DNA of 64,000 nt from Pollutimonas sp963706785. Its GTDB lineage: Bacteria > Pseudomonadota > Gammaproteobacteria > Burkholderiales > Burkholderiaceae_B. The notes below the pieces were generated by a model. That model did no database searches. It was not told where the DNA came from and saw nothing but the letters and a program-made list of their open reading frames with translations. Position 1 is the stretch's first letter, and each line of letters opens with the position of its first letter. Position numbers and translations under genes: made by a program. This document shows positions 52,610 through 61,600 of this stretch, piece after piece. The stretch lies in assembly GCA_963706785.1 (NCBI GenBank), contig CAVPNJ010000006.1:62001-126000 (forward strand). The letters are read 5' to 3'.

Positions 52610-54385
52610 CTAATGATCAAAGTGTAACCGGAGGTAGGAATGGCCGTCCCGCGTTCCACTGCTTAATCTGTCGGCCAATCGTTTAAGCAAGGCGTGGGAT
52701 ACCCCCGACAAGGTCTGTTCCAGTGCCGCGGCGAAAGCCTCATCGTCGACTTCCAGCAAATTGGCGGGTGCAGCGGCCCGCGTGGCATCTAGAACGAGCG
52801 CCGGCCCGCGATGCAGCAATTCAATATCCAGATTGAACTCATCGAAACTGCCGCGCACTTCGAAGATCTGACGGTCGCTTCCTGCGGACTGAATCGCTTC
52901 GGCGGCTTCAAGCGCCGCTTGCGCCGCGCGCCGGACGGCATCGCGGCGTGCGCTCCAGCTAGCCCCTTTGCTCTCGACAAAATCAATAATTTGTTGTGTC
53001 AGCGGCAAGCTGTTCGGGCCGATGTCCAGCGGTAGGGCCGCACGTTGCGAACTGCCCATTCTGAAGATCAGGTTTAGGGCAATCGCGGTAAGGCCGGCGA
53101 CAATGATGCCGTTCTTGACAAGGAACTGCACCGACTCCGGCGCGATCTGGGCAATGCCCGGTAAAAACATGATCCCGATGCCTGCCACAAATGACAGCCC
53201 CACCATGAAGATTCCGCGCGAGTCCATGGCCCGCGAGGCGATCAGTTCGATGCCCGACACAACGAGATAGGCAGCGGCGTAAATTTCCACGGCACCGATG
53301 ACAGCGGTGGGAATCAGCGTAAGCGCGAGGGACACTTGGGGTAAAAATGCGAACAACATCAACACTGCCGCGCTTGCCAGGCCAATATAGCGGGATGTGG
53401 AGCGACTGATATGGCAGAGCGCGATATTGGCTGATGAGGTGGCGCTGGGGTAGGCGCCCAGCCAGGACGCCAGCAAATTGGCCAGCGCATTGGCTCGAAT
53501 ACCGCCGCCGACCATCTGCATATTCGGCCGCCTCCAGTCGCTGTCATTCATTTTTTGCATCAGAACGACGCTGCCGAAGGTGTCTAGCTGGGTCATGACG
53601 GCCAATATTCCTATCGCCAGCAACAATCCCGGATCGACCTTGAAGACAGGCATAGGTACGTGGGGCAGTCCGAATACCGGTGCCGCCGCCAGTGTTTCCA
53701 GCCCATGAAGCTGACCCAGTGCCGCCGCAAGTATGACCCCAGTTGCCAAGCCCGCAAGCAGCGCAAAAAGCTTGACACGCTTGCTGCCCCAGATGGACAG
53801 CGCCATGATTACCAGAAGTGAGGTAATTCCAATTAATGCATCGTGGGGATTCAGGGTGCCCGATTGGCTTAGGCCCGCTGTGTGGGTAAGGGCAGGCGCA
53901 ATCAGCGACAAGCCAGCTACGCAAATAACCACCCCTGCAACGGTGGGCGGCAATATGGACCGCAAACGTGGAAACAGATAGCTGGCGCCCAAGGCCATGA
54001 TGCCGTTCACCAGACCCACCGCAACCAGGCCGCCGACGCCATATTGGGCCGCGACCATGCCCGACAGCACCACTAGCAAAGGATCCGGAATGTGCACCAG
54101 CAGAGTACCCGAACCCAGTCGGCCGCCCCAAGACTGCAGGAAGGTCGCCAGCGCCATGCCCATGATGGTGGCCGTCACCATGCTGCGGGTTGCGTCGCCG
54201 CTGAGGCCGGAAATTTTGGCGGTGGCCAGGACATAAGCGATTAGCGCCAGCGCGGTGGCTGCATGCTGCAGGGCGAGTCCTATAAGGGCGATGCCGGGAG
54301 GTTTTTCCACGGCGGCGTAAGCCAGGTCGACAGGGCGTCTGGCGGACGGCGAAGCGGGCAGTTTTATTCTTGGAAAAATAGCCAT
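52610..54385 (-). CDS. NCS2 nucleobase permease fused to a degenerate RsbW-like domain
   Basis: Protein of 591 residues. Residues about 20-445 form a 12-14 helix NCS2 (xanthine/uracil, SLC23) permease: LQHAATALALIAYVLATAKI, LPPTVAGVVICVAGLSLIAP and QLDTFGSVVLMQKM. The remaining ~150 residues (after ALPLDIGPNSLPLTQQIIDF) are cytoplasmic and look like a GHKL/RsbW domain: RRAAQAALEAAEAIQ in place of the N box, FEVRGSFDEFNLDIELLHRG in the strand region and LLKRLADRLSSGTRDGHSYL as the last helix and strand. The ATP-binding N-box Asn and the G boxes are not conserved, so it may bind but not phosphorylate a STAS partner. This is a rare fusion. Start ATG 54385. Confidence 0.85.
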   Translation of the reverse strand: MAIFPRIKLPASPSARRPVDLAYAAVEKPPGIALIGLALQHAATALALIAYVLATAKISGLSGDATRSMVTATIMGMALATFLQSWGGRLGSGTLLVHIPDPLLVVLSGMVAAQYGVGGLVAVGLVNGIMALGASYLFPRLRSILPPTVAGVVICVAGLSLIAPALTHTAGLSQSGTLNPHDALIGITSLLVIMALSIWGSKRVKLFALLAGLATGVILAAALGQLHGLETLAAAPVFGLPHVPMPVFKVDPGLLLAIGILAVMTQLDTFGSVVLMQKMNDSDWRRPNMQMVGGGIRANALANLLASWLGAYPSATSSANIALCHISRSTSRYIGLASAAVLMLFAFLPQVSLALTLIPTAVIGAVEIYAAAYLVVSGIELIASRAMDSRGIFMVGLSFVAGIGIMFLPGIAQIAPESVQFLVKNGIIVAGLTAIALNLIFRMGSSQRAALPLDIGPNSLPLTQQIIDFVESKGASWSARRDAVRRAAQAALEAAEAIQSAGSDRQIFEVRGSFDEFNLDIELLHRGPALVLDATRAAAPANLLEVDDEAFAAALEQTLSGVSHALLKRLADRLSSGTRDGHSYLRLHFDH

Positions 54386-54505
54386 GTTTGGTAGTTACGG
54401 CATCCGCTTGTGTGCATTACGCTGTAATTGTCGCGTATTATATAAAGTAGATACTAATTGATTATGTTTGGTAATAGCACCTTTCTTCATTCACACGGTC
54501 GTCCC

Positions 54506-54838
54506 ATGAGCCTTTCTCAAGAAAAAATCGGCAAAGTACTGGTTGTGTCTACCGCCGGCCAAATCAATAGCGCGAATGCCGCACAGCTGGAAACTCAACT
54601 TCTAGCCATCGTCGAACAAGGCGAACACCAATGGGTGCTCGATATGGGTCAGCTCGACTATATTTCCAGCGCCGGTCTACGAGTCGTGCTTCTTCTGGCC
54701 AAACGGCTGAAGCAAAATTCAGGCCGTCTTATTCTGTGCAACCTGCAGCCCCATGTGCACGAAGTTTTCGATATCAGCGGTTTCTTGTCCATTCTTACCG
54801 TGGTCGATAACCGCGCTACGGCATTAGCCTTCGAATAG
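54506..54838 (+). CDS. STAS-domain anti-sigma factor antagonist
   Basis: STAS protein of 110 residues of the SpoIIAA/RsbV/BtrV type. The phosphorylatable Ser lies in MGQLDYISSAGLRVVLLLAK (about residue 55), and the C-terminus has VHEVFDISGFLSILTVV. It should be phosphorylated by the RsbW-like kinase and dephosphorylated by the SpoIIE phosphatase of this cluster. The frame is open from an ATG at 54458, but MSLSQEKIGKVLVV at 54506 gives the family N-terminus. It is divergent from the permease fusion gene, and its 3' end overlaps pxpC by 15 bp. Confidence 0.9.
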   Translation: MSLSQEKIGKVLVVSTAGQINSANAAQLETQLLAIVEQGEHQWVLDMGQLDYISSAGLRVVLLLAKRLKQNSGRLILCNLQPHVHEVFDISGFLSILTVVDNRATALAFE

Positions 54839-55813
54839 TTCTCGTAAAGGGCTTAATGTCTGGCACAAGTGGCCAAAGGCCTCTTCGCGCTGGCTGTCCA
54901 GCTGTTGTGCTTGGGCCAGCGTGGTTTCGGTAAATCGAAGCGTTTCGCCTGGCATGCATTGTGCAATGACGGGCAAATCGACCGTGGCAACATGGGCAAT
55001 CTTGGGGTAACCGCCCGTGGTTTGGCGGTCGGCCATCAAAACGATAGGGTTGCCATCCGGAGGAACTTGTACGCTGCCAAAGCTGGTTGCTTCCGATAGC
55101 TGCTGTTTACTGCTTTTCGTCGACAGCCGAGCGCCCTCCAGGCGGTATCCCATGCGTTCGGACTGCGCGCTAATTCGATACTCGGTGGTCAGAAAATCAT
55201 CGATCGACGTATCGGTAAATAAGGGAGTGTGCGCACCCCGCATGACGCGTATGTCGGAACGCGGGATCAGGCCGAGAATGGCAGGTAGATAAACCTTGAT
55301 CTTCCAAAGTTCTTGTTCCAGCTCGTCGAGCCTGGCGCTGTCGAGCTTGCGGCGCATAACCAGGACATCGCCGGCTTTTAACGCGCGGCCCTGATAGCCG
55401 CCGAAACCGCCGCGCAAATAGGTGCTCCGGCTGGACAGCACCGATTGCAATTCTATGCCCCCGTTCCAGGCGATATAGGCCCGTAGGCCCGCTGCTCGCG
55501 CGCCAAAGGCCAGAACGTCGCCCGTTCGCACGATTAAGGGGCGATTATTTGGGATGGGCTCTTTGTTCAGCGTGGGGTTCAGATGTGCGCCGCTAATTGC
55601 TATGCAGGCGGGCGCGTCGAAACGCAGCGTCGGCCCGGCAAGGGTGACTTCGAGCGTCGCCTGCTTCTCGGAGTTTCCCGCCAACAGATTGGCCAGCCGA
55701 TGTGCCCGGCTGTCCATCGCGCCGCCCACCGATACGCCCAGATGTTGGTAACCGAAGCGACCCAGATCCTGGAAGCTCGACAACAGGCCTGGCTTGAGTA
55801 CGGTAATGCTCAT
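54824..55813 (-). CDS. pxpC: 5-oxoprolinase subunit C / biotin-dependent carboxylase-like PxpC
   Basis: Carboxyltransferase-C/KipA-family protein of 329 residues. Blocks are VLKPGLLSSFQDLGRFGYQH, GVSVGGAMDSRAHRLANLL, PNLTLNKE-like region HLNPTLNKEPIPNN and VLMADRQTTGGYPKIAHVAT. With PxpA and PxpB it makes the ATP-dependent 5-oxoprolinase that recycles 5-oxoproline to glutamate. The pxpB gene is immediately upstream and overlaps it by 4 bp; pxpA is not in the window. Confidence 0.92.
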   Translation of the reverse strand: MSITVLKPGLLSSFQDLGRFGYQHLGVSVGGAMDSRAHRLANLLAGNSEKQATLEVTLAGPTLRFDAPACIAISGAHLNPTLNKEPIPNNRPLIVRTGDVLAFGARAAGLRAYIAWNGGIELQSVLSSRSTYLRGGFGGYQGRALKAGDVLVMRRKLDSARLDELEQELWKIKVYLPAILGLIPRSDIRVMRGAHTPLFTDTSIDDFLTTEYRISAQSERMGYRLEGARLSTKSSKQQLSEATSFGSVQVPPDGNPIVLMADRQTTGGYPKIAHVATVDLPVIAQCMPGETLRFTETTLAQAQQLDSQREEAFGHLCQTLSPLRELFEG

Positions 55814-56541
55814 GTTCGCTGGCCCCGCAAAGCCGCAAATTCGTCGGCGCTGATCGGTATGAATCTGACCGTGTCGCCGGGTGAGAGTAGCGTTGCCGGT
55901 TCGTGGAACGGATCGAACAATACCAGCGGCGTGGCTCCGATGATATGCCAGCCGCCGGGCGAGGTATTGGGATAAATCATGGTCTGCAGATTCGCGATGG
56001 CAACCGACCCCGCCGGAACATCGGTGCGTGGAGTGCTTCGCCTGCCGATGGCGAGTTTCTCGTCGTGCATGCCGATATACGGCGCGCCCGGAGCGAACCC
56101 CAGCATGAAAACGTAGGCTGGATTGCTGCTATGAAGCTCTATGACCTGATCCTGCGATAAGCCGCAGTGTTCTGCCACTGAAGCCAGATCGGGGCCGAAG
56201 ACACCGCCATAACAGACAGGAATGTCTATTTGCCGGGATTCGGCCGGGACGGCATCTTGATCGAAGACATGGGCAAGCACTTTATCGATCTCGGCCGCCA
56301 GATGCTTGAAGCTAGGGCTGGCGCCGAGGTGCGAGGGTTGATAATGCAAGGCGACCGAATTGAATGTCGGGACAATATCGCTAACGCCCTTAATATTGGC
56401 CGCCCGCAATGCCGCTGCTGCCCGGGTGCATTGTTGCCCTATCTGTATATTGATTTCATCGCCAAAAATTAGCAGCGCGCTGCGATCGCCTTGCGGTACG
56501 ATTTTCCAGAGCGCGGAGCTATCTTTTGGAGAGCTGGCCAT
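55810..56541 (-). CDS. pxpB: 5-oxoprolinase subunit B PxpB (KipI family)
   Basis: Partner of PxpC, 243 residues. Blocks are VPQGDRSALLIFGDEINIQI, IDIPVCYGGVFGPDLASVAE, YVFMLGFAPGAPYIGMHDEK and PAGSVAIANLQTMIYPNTSPG followed by GWHIIGATPLVLFDP. The start is ATG 56541. It is translationally coupled to pxpC. A missing pxpA means either that the first subunit is encoded elsewhere or that this pair has another role, as KipI/KipA do in Bacillus (kinase inhibition). Confidence 0.92.
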   Translation of the reverse strand: MASSPKDSSALWKIVPQGDRSALLIFGDEINIQIGQQCTRAAAALRAANIKGVSDIVPTFNSVALHYQPSHLGASPSFKHLAAEIDKVLAHVFDQDAVPAESRQIDIPVCYGGVFGPDLASVAEHCGLSQDQVIELHSSNPAYVFMLGFAPGAPYIGMHDEKLAIGRRSTPRTDVPAGSVAIANLQTMIYPNTSPGGWHIIGATPLVLFDPFHEPATLLSPGDTVRFIPISADEFAALRGQRT

Positions 56542-56555
56542 ATGCGGAGACGGCT

Positions 56556-56987
56556 TTATTTGGCGAAAAGTGAATCGATATTCTTAAAGGATTTGAATTC
56601 CAGGGCATTGCCCGATGGATCTAGAAAGAACATAGTCGCTTGTTCGCCGACTTCGCCCTTGAAGCGCACGTACGGTTCGATAACGAATTTAGTGCCAGCG
56701 GCTTGCAGTTTCTTGGCCAGCGCTTCCCAGGCGCCCATTTCAAGGACCGCGCCGAAGTGACGAACGGGTACGCTATGGTCGTCGACGTTGTTGGTCTGGG
56801 TGCTGCCGCATTCGTCGGGCGACAAATGGGTAACGATCTGGTGCCCGTAGAAATTAAAGTCCACCCACTCGTCCGACGAGCGACCTTCGGGACAGCCTAA
56901 TAGTTCGCCGTAGAAAGCCCGCGCTTCGGCCAGGTCACGAACAGGAAAGGCCAAGTGAAACGGGGGAATGGTGCTTTGCAAAGACAT
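56556..56987 (-). CDS. VOC-family (glyoxalase/dioxygenase-fold) protein
   Basis: Protein of 143 residues with the paired beta-alpha-beta-beta-beta modules of the vicinal oxygen chelate fold: FHLAFPVRDLAEARAFYGEL at the N-terminus (candidate metal ligand His11) and ATMFFLDPSGNALEFKSF at the C-terminus (candidate ligand Glu). A central VPVRHFGAVLEMGAWEAL carries further ligands. The substrate is unknown. It lies just upstream of pxpB on the same strand, so it may be co-transcribed. Confidence 0.9.
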   Translation of the reverse strand: MSLQSTIPPFHLAFPVRDLAEARAFYGELLGCPEGRSSDEWVDFNFYGHQIVTHLSPDECGSTQTNNVDDHSVPVRHFGAVLEMGAWEALAKKLQAAGTKFVIEPYVRFKGEVGEQATMFFLDPSGNALEFKSFKNIDSLFAK

Positions 56988-57214
56988 TTGGTGCTCCGTT
57001 ATTGGTATGGTAGACAGGCGTCGTGCAGGAATTCCCGAACAGGCCGGAATTGGTTACCCCGCCGCAGCGGGTTTACGTGAGCGACTATTCTAATAGTAAA
57101 TCGCCAGCGCGCCTATTGTTCCATCCTATATCTCGAACGTGCGCTTTGTCGACTATTCTTGCCTTGCAACGGTAATGTTTGCCCAGCGCCTTTGCCTTCG
57201 ATCCAGAAATTGAT

Positions 57215-58510
57215 TTACTCGGCAGTGCTGATGCGAGCGGGCGGAAATATCAGCGAAAAAAGGCTACCGGCGCCGAAGCGGCTATGGATGGACAATTCCG
57301 CATTGTGGCGCATGGCCACGTGTTTGGTAATGGCAAGGCCCAGGCCCGTTCCCCCGGTGGCTCGAGAACGGCCGCGGTCTACCCGGTAGAACCGTTCGGT
57401 CAGGCGTGGGATATCTTGCGACGCAATGCCTATGCCCGTGTCTTGCACCGAGTAGCAAGCGTGGCCGCTTTCAGTCAGGTACCAGCTAACCGTAATGGTG
57501 CCGTCTTTAGGGGTGTAGCGGATGGCATTGGTCAGCAAATTGGACACGGCCGAGGCAAGTTCGGTTTCTATTCCTTTAACGCACAGGTCTTCGGCGATAT
57601 TTTCAACGAAAACATGTTGATTGCTGGACAGAATATGCCCTTGTTCAAGTGCCTTGTGGATGATATCGCTCATGCGCACGGTATCGCCATTAGCAGTGGG
57701 AGACGATTCGAGCGTCGACAGCGTAAGCAGATCAGCCACAATGGCCTGCATGCGATGAGCCTGTTCCAGCATTAGATCCTGGTAACGCTCTTTCTGTTCA
57801 CGGCTTAGCGATTCGTCGGGCATGTCGCGCAGCGTTTCCAGGAATCCCGAAAGCACGGTCAAGGGGGTGCGCAGTTCATGCGAAACATTCGCGACGAAGT
57901 CTTTGCGGGTGGTTTCCAGCTTTTCTACCTGAGTAACGTCGCGGGTGACAATCAGAAATTGACCCACACCATACGGCGTCAATTGAACCAGCAAGGACTT
58001 TTCCTGCCCTTCTGACTGCAGATGCAGCATAACCGGTCCCGGCCAGCCGTTTTGCCTTGCATATTTGGCGAATTCAGGGGCCCGCAATATGTTGAAAATA
58101 CTGTGGTCGCGATCTGTTGCCAAGTTCAGGCCGATATGTTCGCTGGCGGTTTGGTTGCACCATGTTAAGTGCATGGATTCGTTTAAAGTAATCGCCCCGT
58201 CCGGCAGGGCTTCTGCCGCGAGCATAATGCCATCGACATGGCGGTTCAGCGTTTCGATTTCCTGCTTGTCTTTACGCAGTTGGCGATAAATGGGAGCCAA
58301 GACTTCGTCCCATGGGCCGACCGAGGGAGGCGGGGGCGCGTCTATGTTCTTCACCCAGCGCTTTATCAGCGTCAACTGGAAGGCACTGACAAAAATCATC
58401 AGAAGGAGACCGGACGAGAACACGGCCCATCCGGCATGGGTACCAAACCATGATGTAGCAAACCGGCCCAATATTGCCCACAAAACTATTGAAATTAACG
58501 TTTTAATCAT
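57215..58510 (-). CDS. phoR: Phosphate regulon sensor histidine kinase PhoR
   Basis: Membrane kinase of 431 residues for phosphate starvation. Two N-terminal helices (TLISIVLWAILGRFATSWFG, WAVFSSGLLLMIFVSAFQLT) are followed by a short linker, a PAS-like domain (LTWCNQTASEHIGLNLA, about 95-200) and the kinase core: phospho-His in FVANVSHELRTPLTVLSGF, N box ASAVSNLLTNAIRYTPKDG, G1 DTGIGIASQDIPRL and G2 GGTGLGLAITKHVAM. No long periplasmic sensor loop is present, typical of PhoR, which responds to the PstSCAB-PhoU complex. It lies 43 bp downstream of phoB. Confidence 0.94.
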   Translation of the reverse strand: MIKTLISIVLWAILGRFATSWFGTHAGWAVFSSGLLLMIFVSAFQLTLIKRWVKNIDAPPPPSVGPWDEVLAPIYRQLRKDKQEIETLNRHVDGIMLAAEALPDGAITLNESMHLTWCNQTASEHIGLNLATDRDHSIFNILRAPEFAKYARQNGWPGPVMLHLQSEGQEKSLLVQLTPYGVGQFLIVTRDVTQVEKLETTRKDFVANVSHELRTPLTVLSGFLETLRDMPDESLSREQKERYQDLMLEQAHRMQAIVADLLTLSTLESSPTANGDTVRMSDIIHKALEQGHILSSNQHVFVENIAEDLCVKGIETELASAVSNLLTNAIRYTPKDGTITVSWYLTESGHACYSVQDTGIGIASQDIPRLTERFYRVDRGRSRATGGTGLGLAITKHVAMRHNAELSIHSRFGAGSLFSLIFPPARISTAE

Positions 58511-58553
58511 GTTTGCATCGTTTCATGGAGCAATGGCTAGAGACAACTAAGAA

Positions 58554-59255
58554 CTAAGCGAATTTGGGGGGTTGAGCGGTAAATCGGTATCCCGCACCGC
58601 GCACGGTTTCGATGTGGTTTTCATGACTGCTTGGCTCAAGCGCCTTGCGCAAGCGACGAATATGCACGTCTACCGTGCGCTCTTCGACGAAAACATGATC
58701 GCCCCAAACCTGATCAAGCAGCTGCGCGCGCGAAAATACCCGTTCGGTATGCGTCATGAAAAAGTGTAGCAGGCGAAACTCGGTCGGACCCACGGTCAAC
58801 GCCGTATCGCCGCCAGCCACGCGGTGAGTCGTGGGATCAAGCCGCAAGGTGCCGATCTGAATAATGTCATCGGTAAGTTGCGGCGCCCGCCGGCGCAATA
58901 CGGCTTTAATGCGGGCGATCAGTTCCTTAGGCGAAAAGGGTTTGGTAATGTAGTCGTCGGCGCCCGCTTCGAGGCCGTCGATCTTGTCTTGCTCGGCGCC
59001 TTTAGCGGTCAGCATGATAACGGGCACTTGTCGTGTGCGCTCGTCGGACCGCAGTTTTTTGGCTAGGGTAATGCCGGAAGCACCAGGCATCATCCAGTCC
59101 AGCAAAATAAGATCAGGCAGTTCTGCGCGAATCAAAGTCTGGGCTTGTTCGGCGTCGAACGCACGCAACACTTTGTGGCCGGCGAACGATAAGTTCACCG
59201 AGATAAGTTCCTGAATAGCCGGCTCATCTTCGACAACGAGTATGGTAGTGCTCAT
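58554..59255 (-). CDS. phoB: Phosphate regulon response regulator PhoB
   Basis: OmpR-type response regulator of 233 residues. The receiver has acidic residues EDEP, the phospho-accepting Asp in DLILLDWMMPGASG (near 54) and Lys in IMLTAKGAEQDKIDG. The DNA-binding winged helix (about 135-230) has RLDPTTHRVAGGDTALTVGP and VDVHIRRLRKALEPSSHENH. MSTTILVVEDEP at 59255 is the natural start; a longer frame from 59312 adds nothing. No clear Pho box (two CTGTCAT-type repeats) was seen in the 150 bp upstream. Confidence 0.96.
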   Translation of the reverse strand: MSTTILVVEDEPAIQELISVNLSFAGHKVLRAFDAEQAQTLIRAELPDLILLDWMMPGASGITLAKKLRSDERTRQVPVIMLTAKGAEQDKIDGLEAGADDYITKPFSPKELIARIKAVLRRRAPQLTDDIIQIGTLRLDPTTHRVAGGDTALTVGPTEFRLLHFFMTHTERVFSRAQLLDQVWGDHVFVEERTVDVHIRRLRKALEPSSHENHIETVRGAGYRFTAQPPKFA

Positions 59256-59426
59256 AAGACCTGATAAAAATGAAAGTAATCTGTGATCGGGATAACGTAT
59301 GTTACCGATCATATGGCGTAAATATTTCAGGTTTGTGAAAACGACGGAAGAGTTTCAAGTTTCACCAGAACGACAACGGAGTCCGAACGATCATCAAAGT
59401 CGCCTGTAATGTTGTACGATTATCAA

Positions 59427-60227
59427 ATGACGCAAAAAACCACTTTCCCCTCTTCAGAATCCGGCTCTTATTCCAAGGCTTCGCCTGCGGCTGAGCCAAG
59501 CACTCATTTTGGGTTCAAGACGGTAGGTGAAGATGAAAAGGCAGGCAAGGTAGCCGAGGTCTTTCATTCGGTGGCCAGCCGCTACGACGTCATGAACGAC
59601 TTAATGTCCGTGGGGCTGCATCGCGTCTGGAAAGCGTTCACGATTGGGCGCGCCGATGTGCGCCCGGGCATGAAGGTGCTGGATATCGCTGGCGGCACAG
59701 GTGATCTGGCCAAAGCGTTCGCCAAGCGCGCCGGCCCTTCCGGCGAGGTATGGCTGACCGACATCAACGACTCCATGCTCAGGGTCGGGCGCGATCGCCT
59801 GACTGATAGCGGTCTACTTATTCCCACGGCCGTATGCGACGCAGAAAAGCTGCCATTTCCCGACGGCCACTTCGACCGGGTCAGCGTAGCCTTCGGGTTG
59901 CGCAACATGACACATAAAGATCGGGCTCTTGCGGAAATGCGGCGGGTACTAAAACCGGGCGGTAAGCTGTTGGTTCTAGAATTTTCCCGCGTTGCCAAGC
60001 CGCTTGCTCCAGCGTACGATTGGTATTCCTTCAATATATTGCCTTGGTTGGGAAAAAAAGTAGCGGGCGACGAAGAAAGTTATCGCTATTTGGCCGAATC
60101 CATACGCATGCACCCCGACCAGCCTACCCTTGCGGGAATGCTCGAAGCTGCGGGTCTTTCGCGTGTGCGGTATTTCAATCTCAGCGCCGGCATGGTTGCC
60201 TTGCACGAAGGCATCAACCTAGGTTGA
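59427..60227 (+). CDS. ubiE: Ubiquinone/menaquinone biosynthesis C-methyltransferase UbiE
   Basis: SAM-dependent methyltransferase for the C-methylation step of ubiquinone (and menaquinone where present). The 266-residue protein from ATG 59427 has VFHSVASRYDVMNDLMSVGL, SAM motif I VLDIAGGTGDLAKAFAKRAG, VSVAFGLRNMTHKDRALAEM and LEFSRVAKPLAPAYDWYSFN. An in-frame ATG at 59409 would add six residues. The run ubiE - Tim44-like - ubiJ - ubiB keeps the E. coli ubiE-ubiJ-ubiB order. Confidence 0.96.
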   Translation: MTQKTTFPSSESGSYSKASPAAEPSTHFGFKTVGEDEKAGKVAEVFHSVASRYDVMNDLMSVGLHRVWKAFTIGRADVRPGMKVLDIAGGTGDLAKAFAKRAGPSGEVWLTDINDSMLRVGRDRLTDSGLLIPTAVCDAEKLPFPDGHFDRVSVAFGLRNMTHKDRALAEMRRVLKPGGKLLVLEFSRVAKPLAPAYDWYSFNILPWLGKKVAGDEESYRYLAESIRMHPDQPTLAGMLEAAGLSRVRYFNLSAGMVALHEGINLG

Positions 60228-60231
60228 TAGC

Positions 60232-60260
60232 CGCCTAGTCGTATGGATAAGGGCTAGGCG
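60232..60260 (+). terminator. Weak hairpin after ubiE
   Basis: CGCCTAG (60232-60238) pairs with CTAGGCG (60254-60260) across a 15-nt loop 4 bp after the ubiE stop. It is followed by TGCTCTTTGC rather than a true T run, so termination is only possible. Confidence 0.3.
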
Positions 60261-60425
60261 TGCTCTTTGCTGTGTATATTTGGCCGGACCTGAACTTTTT
60301 ACCTGTCACACAGTCCTACTTTATGCTAATGTTCAGCTTCCAGTAAGATTTCTTACGGCTGCATTTGTCAGACGAAATAACAATTTCGGCGGCGCCCCTA
60401 GCGCGCCGCAACACAGGAGCACTAA

Positions 60426-61419
60426 ATGTCCCAACGATTTTCACGGCTTATCGCCATAGCCATGCTGGTGGTTTCAGCAGGTGCGATGCTATCGGTGTCG
60501 TTTGACGCCGAAGCGCGCCGCGCGGGCGGCGGCAAAAGCTTTGGCCGCCAATCGTCCAATGTCACCCAACAGCGCCAGCCGGCTACCCCTCCGGCAGCTA
60601 CTAACAATACGGCCCGTTCCGCTGCGCCAGCTGCGGCGGGTGCTGCAGCCGGCTGGCACGGCTGCCAAAAGCGGCATGTCGCGCTGGCTGGGCCCCATCG
60701 CCGGTATAGCCGCCGGCTTGGGTATCGCCGCGTTGCTTTCAAGCATGGGCCTGTCGGGCGCTTTTCTTGAAGCAATGTCCAGCATGTTGCTGATCGGCTT
60801 GCTGATCTTCGCCGTCATATTCATCGTTCGCAAGTTCCGCGGCGGTTCTGCTCGTCCGGTTATGCAACAGGCTGGCGGCAATGCCCCAATGCAACGTCAT
60901 AATGCTGCGCAGTCGCACGGAGCCCAGTCGCAAAACACCTGGCGCGAAGCAAGTCAGCCTGTATCGGCCGCTTCCAACGCCGCAACCGCTGCTACGCTGG
61001 CATCTGTGCCCGCCGCTCCGGTAGACGACAAGTGGTTTATTCCAGGCGACTTCGACACTTCGACTTTCCTGGCAAACGCCAAGTCGCAGTTCATCGAAAT
61101 CCAGGCTGTATGGGATAGCGGTGACTTGAATAAATTGCGCGACTACATGACCGACGACCTTATCGCCGAAGTCAAGCCGGAAATCCTGGCACGCGGCGAA
61201 GGTACCCAAACCGAAGTTGTGCTTCTGAACGCAGAACTGCTTGGGATCGAAGCGGTTTCGGGCGGTCACTTGGCCAGCGTCCGGTACTCCGGTATGTTGC
61301 GCGAAGCCAAAGACGCCGAAGCCTTCCGTTTCGAAGAAGTATGGAATCTGTACAAAGGCGACGGCGCCGGATGGTTGCTGGCCGGCATACAGCAAATCCC
61401 CGTTGAGTACGCCAGTTAA
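60426..61419 (+). CDS. Tim44-like domain membrane protein, one frameshift
   Basis: Inner-membrane protein of about 330 residues after repair. A signal/anchor (LIAIAMLVVSAGAMLSVSFD) is followed by an Ala/Gly/Pro-rich stretch, two hydrophobic helices (GIAAGLGIAALLSSMGLSGA, MLLIGLLIFAVIFIVRKFRG), a Gln/Ala-rich linker and a Tim44-like domain (about 230-330; LANAKSQFIEIQAVWDSGDL, LRDYMTDDLIAEVKPEILAR). The frame breaks near 60641-60655, inside a GC-rich Ala-coding run; the next frame continues AGTAAKSGMSRWLGPIAGIA. Tim44-like proteins beside ubiE and ubiJ are typical of Bordetella; their job is unknown. Confidence 0.85.
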
Positions 61420-61444
61420 GCTTGTGGCCGGTACTCGATAACGC

Positions 61445-61469
61445 AAAGGGCACCTCAGTGGTGCCCTTT
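61445..61469 (+). terminator. Strong hairpin after the Tim44-like gene
   Basis: AAAGGGCACC (61445-61454) pairs exactly with GGTGCCCTTT (61460-61469) across a 5-nt loop, 25 bp after the stop codon. The A arm and T arm make it symmetrical, so it could act in both directions, though the T tract is short (TTT then GTAGTT). Confidence 0.7.
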
Positions 61470-61600
61470 GTAGTTCAGTCATGCATGCGCAACTTGTGAC
61501 TCGTGATCTGTTTATCGCGGTATTTCCCTGTAAAACCGTTAAACTTGGATTCTTGCCCTAAGCGCTTACATGAATCCGGCCTTGCCGCACTATCTCGAAC

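Noticed and set aside
59256..59426. Pho box between phoB and ubiE
   Set aside because: No pair of CTGTCAT-like repeats at the right spacing was found by eye.
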